The notes under the pieces: generated by a model
The model's database searches: none
Seen by the model: the letters and a program-made list of their open reading frames with translations, nothing else
Told to the model about the DNA's origin: nothing
Translations under genes and position numbers: made by a program
Shown: piece by piece, positions 28,201 to 37,200 of the stretch
How positions within the stretch are numbered: position 1 is the stretch's first letter
Layout of the letters: the number at the start of each line of letters is the position of its first letter
Assembly (NCBI RefSeq): GCF_964355755.1
Contig: NC_092677.1
Location: 26,878,101-26,942,100, forward strand
Source of the DNA: Antedon mediterranea
Lineage: Eukaryota; Echinodermata; Crinoidea; Comatulida; Antedonidae
Direction of reading: 5' to 3'
DNA length: 64,000 nt

Positions 28201-31200
28201 AACTTGTGTGAAGATCCGATCAAATCACTGCCTACAAATGAGAATTCCATGGCAACGGAGGATACAAATAGCACCAATAAGGAAGATAAGCTGTCTGAGA
28301 AAGATAAAATGACAAATTGGAGTTTGATATTGCCGTGCATTGAACAGATGTTGGGAACGGTGTATAAACGTAATATATATCATGTAAGTGAGGCTGTACA
28401 GGTATTTATAAAATAGACTTAACCCAATGTAAAGAATTTGCAAGGAATTTAGACGCATACTATACATTCATTATAATGATGTTTTTATTACTTGTGTGTA
28501 GGTGGCCAGCGATGAGGCTAGTGGTAAACCTGTATATGATTGGCTTAATCAGCTTCTTCAAAAACTTTTGAATCAAAATTTAGAGTAAGTGTTTAGAAAT
28601 TATAATTAATTTTATTATAAACTAAATATATTTTCTATCACAAAATAATATTTTTTGTATTTTAAAATTGTTCTTATACATTTTGTGAGTTCATCAATAT
28701 GAGATAATTTCGATCCCTGAAACAGACTTTCAGAATAAATGTTACTTAATATTAATCTATGCTTTTTCTGCACAGATTGTCACCATTCTGGTATAGATGT
28801 CTCCACCACATGGTAGAACTCAACCACCTCCTGGTGGAACCACATCTCAAAGACATCTTAACATTAAGCTTACTAAATGCATCAGATGACCCAGCAAAGG
28901 CTAAATTCTTTGACCATGTTCTGCAAGTGTACTTCAAGCTCCGCCAGTTTGATAGATTCATCGCCGTTCTTTTGGAGAGTATCCGTGAATCTGAAGATTC
29001 CAACTGTGATTGGCAGAGCTTTCTTCAAAAGTATGTATCTTTTATAAAATATTTGTTTACATTTTTTTTTCTCTTTTTTTTTATTCAATATTTCACTCAT
29101 AGGATCGTCACAAGTCACAGCCTTAGTCTCTAGCAGCCTCTGAAACATATAACAAATGTGAGCTTAGCAATTGAAGGTGAAATATATAACAACAACAAAA
29201 TATAAATCTTTTAGTATCAGTTAAATATTTCTGTATTTGTTTTCAGTTTTCCGACATATGTACATAAACTCACTCCAGGGTTAAGTCTTGACGTCTGGAA
29301 ACTATTACTCAATGAGATCTCGAACCAGTACGTTTCGAAATTGGTTGGGAAAGAGAAACCACAAGTAAAGAAAAGGAAATCTTGGGCACACTCAATTCCT
29401 GTGAAGAATTTCCGAGCAGTTGCATCACTCTTGAAAACGTTGCTGCTAGAGTTACCTCTTGTTAGTCTGTGTGGAACAGCTCCTAACCTTAAGAGACTAA
29501 AAGAGGTGATGAATAGCATGAAGGATGATGTACTGGTTCCACTGCTAAGAAGTGAAATTGTCGGACAGGTAAGTCTGTGAATAAGTGTTATAAAACCACT
29601 CCATCTTGGACTATATACTCGCGTCATACAGTACTGTAGATGTTTTTAATGAATAAATATAGAATGAATCATGTTTTGTGTGTTTTTTATAGAAGAAAGA
29701 AATTACACATGGTACATACATGATGTGTTATGCATGGGGTGAGGCTGTATTATTGCTCACACAGTACACGTCTTTTGTTTGTGATCAAACTCTAAGCCTA
29801 CCAGCCACCTTCAATCAAGGGGATTTTAGTTACATTCATAGCTACATAACATCAAAAGAATGGACAACCAGCACCTCAAAGTGGATTGCAGAGAAAGATC
29901 AAGAGATAGAGTCTGTAATGGTGAGAAAAAATGTATTAAGACCACTCCAACTAAACACTGCTCCAAGACCACTCCAATTAAACATGGCTCTGTTTATGAT
30001 CAAACATCATGGTAACAGTATTTTTTTATTTTCAATTTCAGATTCTTTTGGACTTTCAACTAATGTGTGGTTTGTTGTTGCATGAAGATATAGAAGACCA
30101 TAACATTAGATCTGCTGTCGAGCAAAAAGTTACATCAATTTCGTCTTACAGTTCGACATTGATTGCAACACCTACCACCACCAATGTACGATATTGTATT
30201 CTTTCTTATTTGTTCTTCTAAAATGAATAATTCATAATCTTGATTCTTACTTTGTCTCAACAAATCCAGATTACAAATAAATTTATAAAATATGTAAATT
30301 ATTTATTTTTTACCAAAAATTTGTATGATTTTCATTCACAAAAAGAGTTTTTTATGTTTTAATCCAATAGGTAGCTAAAAGGAACTCTGAATCATTTTCT
30401 GAAAATTATTTGAAAATGTTGACGTGTCAGTTTCCAATCATGCTGCGATTCCTTAGCAAGAGCCAGCTTACACTGATAGCTAGGCTTCTTATCCAGACTC
30501 TGAATACTGATAATACCACCACGAAGGCTGTTGACATTGTTAAGCTGTTTCTGAAAAGTACAGTCTTCCTGGAGTCTAGAGAATTTCAGGCTGCATTTGT
30601 TTTAGTATTATTAGAAGACATTTTGAGTGCTATCAAAAAGTGAGTGTGCATTGCAGTTGTTTTGTTCACCCACGTACAGGGTTCCCTTCTTAATTATTTG
30701 TGTTTTGCTATGTTTGACTTCTATCAATATTTTCCTCATTTGTTTTATTTTTTATTCTGGTTACATCATTAATGCCACTGTTAAAAAAAATGTGATAAAT
30801 AAAACTAATTTTTAATGATGTTTAAAAGTTGTTTTTTTTTTCAAATTCTCTAAAAACAAATTATCGGATTAAGTTATATTCCTGTCTTAGCTTGACATGG
30901 GCAGATTCAAGGGTGGGCAGGGGGGGGGGCAGCTGGACAGATCTGTAGGACACTAATTTCAGTTGGGCACCTAAAATTTGCCATTTTTAGGCAACGGTCC
31001 TCCTATTTCAAAATCCTGGATCCTGCTTGACTAATGTTTTAGTGGTACTATAGCATGTAAATCCCCTATATGTTTCTTATCTTATAATGTTTGCAAATGA
31101 TATACACTCTCTTACATCTAAAGACATACTTGACTACAGACAAATATATATTACTATCTCACATATTATCATACTGTTCATGGGAATGATGGATGCTTTA

Positions 31201-34200
31201 TCTTATCTAAGGTGCCTGACGTTATCTCCAAAGGATGTAGCTAAAATGACGCAAGTTCTTCACATTCTTGAAGATGACTTTTGTGATAAAGTTCATGGGC
31301 TTAGGTATTTTTTATAATTATACTAATACATTCAAATAATTTAATCTGGTTTCTGTCTATTGGGGTCGTAGCCAGCATGAGGCAGAATTTCAAATGTTCA
31401 CCATCCACCACAATTCCCCAGCATAGATTGTCATATTTTATATTAATTATTATATTTAAAACATCTTTGCCTCGTCTGTTTTTTACCTTTTGCTACAGCC
31501 TTATATATAAGTAGAAGTTTATTGTATTTAAGCCAAAACACAAGAACATTACAACATTTAATAACTATTATTACAAATCAACATTCATCGATTACAATAG
31601 CTTGCTTAATCTGTGTATCAAACTCTGTCTACACTATCAAACCAACAAAGTTTGATGTGCCACATATGGTAATGATATGTTCAAATATGGTAGTGATATG
31701 ACATCATCATGTCCATATATGGGCACATCACATTGTTTTGTCACATAAAGTTTGATAGTATAGACAGAGATTTATACTCTCTGTAATGACACTAACATTT
31801 TGATTATGATTCTTAATTTCTGTTATATATTTCACAATTTTATTTTGTAGAGAACAAGATGTTGATGAAAAAATATGGCAACAATTGCAAAAAGTAACCA
31901 TGGCGATTGGGTCATACGAGCATGGTTTTGGCAAATCTGTCACCTGGAAAAGAAAAACCATCAATGAGGTTAAAAGCAAACTAAATGTCAGTATAAATGG
32001 GAATTGTTTAAAGAGACTATACCTGCAATTGTTGACGTTTTATAAAAACATTAAACCAGGTCATTTCTTGTCTTAGTTGTGCGTTCTAAGGTTAATTAAT
32101 TATGATAAAAAGAGAAAAGCAGTGCACTACTACGGCAGTAGTAGCTTGTGTCAGATGTTCTCGCATAGACATGTCTAGGCCTAGCTTAGTTAAGCTTAGT
32201 TTTTTAGGTGGTAAAAAAGGTAACTTATACTAATTGTGGCTATAATACTGAAAACCTCTTTGTATTTTAGGCCTTGCAATTTCTGCCTTTTGAGCATCTC
32301 ATACCGGTGAACCATGTAAGATGTCTGTTGGTTCTCTGCCTGCTGAACTACACTATGTCGTCACAAACATCAACAGCAGTGGCTCAAGGAGTCCCAGACT
32401 GTCTGCTGTTGACACGATCCTTTTTAAAGACACTTTGTCAGACTGACATCCGTGGATCATTTCTTGAAATGTCAATCGAGTGCAGATTATTAACATCGCT
32501 TACCTCATCCTTAATGAGGCAAACAGTGAGTATAAAATAATAGCTATATCTTAAGCTCTGTCTACACTATCAAACTAGTTTGTAAAGTGCCCAAATATGG
32601 TAGTGATATACCCAAATATGGTAGTGATATGACCTGATCATCATCATTATCATGTATATGAGCATATCACATTTTTTTGTCACATAAAGTTTGATAGTGT
32701 AGACAGAACTTAAGAATTAATCAGTGGATCTAATAAATAGAAACCCATGACAGTTGTGGCATATCATTTTAGAATATACCACCACAATTTGACAACTAAA
32801 GCTTGGTTCCCACTAGAACGTAACGCAAGGACGTAAACGCAACGCAAGCGTTTTAATCAATGACAAGCAAAGTTATAGACAGTTAGCAATCACAAGCGAA
32901 TAAGCCATCGCTTGTGATTGGTCAATTCACTTGCGTTGCGTTACGTCCTTGCGTTGCGTCGCTAGTGGGAACCACGCTTAATTACATCAAATAAATAAAG
33001 TTGTGTGATCATAGCTTCACCACAAATACGTACTCGTATTTACATATAAACCAGATGAAATTTATTATATTAATGTAGATATCAATGCCTTATGAAGAAG
33101 AACACAAAATAAGATCTGTCACTCATGATGTCATCTCAGCTCTACTTACGGCAGCTTTCAAGACTGACAATCAATCTGTCTTAACAGAAATGTCACAACT
33201 AGTATGTACATCTTTTATTTTCTTTATTTCAACCTCAACAAGATAGTAAATCACAGGGAGTATTTTCAGACACACCTGCTTTTCATAATGAATTTGAGGC
33301 TCCTTTTACCATGAAACAAATGCAGGTCCTAAAGGAGATAGACAATGTAACTAAACTACTGCATTATCTTCAACATTTTATAAATCATTTTTTTAATTAA
33401 TTTCACCTGTAGTTGTTGACAGAACTGAAGAGAGTTAACACTACAGAAAGTGCGAGCATGTTGACAAGCAGCCGACATTCAATAACATCGCTTCTTGCGC
33501 TTGTCTCGGTATTCATCAAACAAGCGACATCGTTTGCTAGACGAAAGAAGGAAGATCAGCAGATGTTGTTGAACAAGCTAGGTGATTTGGCAGAAGCTTC
33601 CTTAAGGTTGATTAAATGTCTTCAAAAAGAGGATTGCCATCTGATTTGGCATCAAGAGATGATGTCAGATGGAGTTGCAGAGTCTGAAAACTCTTCAGAA
33701 AACTTACTTCTTTGCAACCTGCTTCTATTTTCTTCCGTTCTCCTCCGATATCACTCAGAGGTGTTTAATATATTGAAAGATAAAGATTTTGCAGAGTTTA
33801 AGACAAAATGGACTTGTGATTTCCTACCATTGCTGCAGAAGGTATTGCACATCAAAATGCAGAACAGCTCTAACGTTGTCAAGAGAATCTTTGAGTTATT
33901 TCGGAGTATCTGCCTTGTTGCAGATGTCAGTGATGTTGTTTCTGGAGAGGATCTTGATAAGATGTGGTCTAGAATTGTGCTGTACTTCAAATATGGTAGT
34001 AGAGAAAGAATAATTTTGTTGTTACCTTTTTCCAATTTTAATAGTTTGACAAAAAAAATGTGATGTTCCCAAATATGGTAGTGATATAATCATGTCCATA
34101 TATGGGCATGTCACATTTTGTTGTCACGTAAAGTTTGATAGTGTAGACAGAGCTTTACTGCTTGCTGTAAATCATTTTATATTCCTTTTGTTCATTTCTT

Positions 34201-37200
34201 ATAGAAAATATTTTTTGGGGGATTTTTTTTATTAGGTTATGATGAAGATGCCAAGCTGTGTGGTCAGATAATACTAAGCCATATGGATTCCTCTAGGTTT
34301 ACTGACTGTTTCTGTCGCCTTAACACAACTTTAGTAAGTTCTTATCTAAAGCTCTGTGAATGTGCCTATATATGGACATGACGATGTCATATCTCTACCA
34401 TATTTAAGCATTTCACTACCATATTTTGGCACATCACACTTTCTTTGTCAAACTAGTTTGATAGTGTAGACAGAGCTTAATAATCTGTATATATAAATAT
34501 ATAGGTAAAAGTGAGTCCCGTGTTCATTCTTAATGTAGGGGAATAAGCTGAATAAGCTTATTGCCCTAAGTAGTAGAGTGCTCAGTTCCTTTCCACACTG
34601 GTTTTTTCCTCCTAATATCTCAACCAGTTGAGAGACCTTGGAGTTGAACATCATCGTCATCTATTGCAACTCCCTCTACCGTATATAGTACGATATCAGT
34701 TACTTTGACTTTGAGTCACTTTTTATCATGTTTGTGTCATCAATCATTGTTTAATTGAATATTTGTTTAGGAATCTCAGAATGAAGAGGAAATGACAAGT
34801 ATATTGACAACTTTGAAAATCATTCCATCAGCTAATCTTCTACAGCATGACAGTTGGCAGGCACTGAAGGAACATACTCCTCGGGTATGGATCAGAAACT
34901 GTCTAAAGCTCTGTCTACACTATCAAACTAGTTTGAAAAAGTGTGATGTGCTCAAATATGGTATTGACATCATCATGTTTGATAGTGTAGACAGAGCTTT
35001 AATCAACATTATTGTGCATGGAAAAGCTATGTACTATGTAAAAGTTCCTAAACTTCATGTGTAAAGTGGTAAAAGAAAACATACAGATACCATGCTGTTA
35101 AATCAATGTGTTCTTCTCAGGTTGTTGCTGCTCTGTTGCGTTACCTGTATTCTCTACAACCAGTTTCTTTATCTAATGTGAACCATGTCATTGAAGCTGG
35201 CAATGTTTTAATTTGTATACTGAAACAAGGAAAAGTAAGTCTTTACTTCATACCTGTCAAACCCTGCAAAAGAAAGGATGCTGTACCTAGTCCCCAGTAG
35301 AGGGCCTAATTGTACTCTAAAGGCCCATTTACACTAGGACGATAAGGATCTATGATAAATAGATAAGCATGCATTTTTCTTTCATAAAACAAAAGAAATT
35401 AGAAAGATTTCGTTCTGGAACTATATAATCATTTATCATAATCTTTGATAAAATTCATTTTTTTTAAAACCCAATTAAATGACATCATGATTAATAAAAA
35501 CTATAAAATCGTTGTATTTGTCATGATATTATTGCTCTTATCAATTAAATCATGAAGTCATTTGATCGGATGTGTGAAAATATCATTTCCATCAAAATGA
35601 GCATAGATGGTTATCTTTAGTTATAGGATGAAAACTTGTTTAGATTTCTTTTGTTTTATGAAAAATGCATATTTATCTATCATCAATCGTCATCGTTCTA
35701 GTGTAAATGGACCTTTAATTCTAATGTTTTCTTTTGATATTTTTCAATTTTTTTTCTTTTTAGGATTTAGTTGCAGCCAAGGTAGCCATGACAACCTTAC
35801 ACGTGGTTCATCTTATTCCATTGGTGGATCTCCCTAATGAATGTTTTTCAGAATGTTTTACAATGCTGTTCCGTCTTTTGAACACACTCCTTTTGCAGTT
35901 TTCAAAACAACTTGTCCCATCTCTTCCAAGTTTTCTCCAGTGTGTTAAATATATCCTTTATTAGTGTTTACTTATTTAAAAATATCAGAGATTTGTATAT
36001 TTCTTGATGTTGATTGAACCTTGACCTTACATCACATCTGTTGACCTCTGTTATGTTCCATGGAAGAGAAGCACTTGGAAAGAGTGATAATAAAGTGCCG
36101 GAAAAAATACTGCTTCAGTGTGCTGAAGATTTGGATAGGTTTGTCATTTTAAAGTAATACAGTACCCCCCACTTCCCAACCCCCTTCCCTCTTTTTGATA
36201 TCCCTATTAAGGATACACTTTGATGTGAAACGAATGAGGACAACATATATTGCAATACTAAAAGCAACCTCTTATCATGGAACAACCATATTAAGGATAC
36301 ACTTTGATGTGAAACGAATGAGGACAACATATATTGCAATACTAAAAGCAACCTCTTATCATAGAACAACCATATTAAGGGTACACTTTGATGTGCTTGG
36401 TCCTCAATGTGTTCACCTATTAGAGGTTCTAATGTAATCAATATAAAATAAATACAATATTTTATGTAAAATAACATTTATTAGAATAATGACACTTTGG
36501 CCTCAACTACTATTAAAACTATATCAAATGGTTAAATTGCAGAAAAGTTAACTTGTGTCACTCATTAAACTGTTTGTTTTAACTCATTAAATCAATTGTT
36601 CATTTAGTTTTACCTTTGCCTTTCTCATAATCTTGATCTAACCAAGAAAACATTGTTATCTTCTTTTTGTATCATTAACCAAATCAAATATCATTTGTGT
36701 CATCTTTGGATACAATTTAGTTTCAACTTTGCCTTCTCATAAGCTTGATCTAGATCTTTACATTTGACCTTATTGACCTCGTTTTTCTTTTTAATCAGAT
36801 TATTAACACTTTTAACTTGTCACAAAGAAGATGTACAGAAAGTGATAGTAGTTATAATTGCTGAGTACATCAATCAATTACAAAAGGGGACAATGCATTC
36901 TGCAGTTAAGGTAAAATATAATTATTTCTACTTTTGATAATACTATTATTCCAAAGCAAACTACTGTACAGTGATACTCAGTTTTAAGCCCATATTCTAC
37001 TATAAGCCCATCCATTCCTGTTTAATTACCAGGGTATGAAATTTGGCAAACATTAGGTTATACTCGGATTGCCTTAAAGCTCTGTCTGCACTATCAAACT
37101 ATGTTACAAAAAAATGTGATGTGCCCATATATTGACTTGATGATGTCATATCACTACCATATTTGGGCGCATCATTAACAATTGAATTGTCTTTTGTCCA

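Noticed and set aside
28752-29627. Minus-strand frames opposite URB2 exons 10 and 11
   Set aside because: Shadows of the conserved plus-strand exons.
35950-36065. Frameshift or pseudogene status of URB2 at the exon 23-24 junction
   Set aside because: With GT-AG rules the frame breaks, but an AT-AC U12 intron restores it with matching donor, branch point and acceptor.
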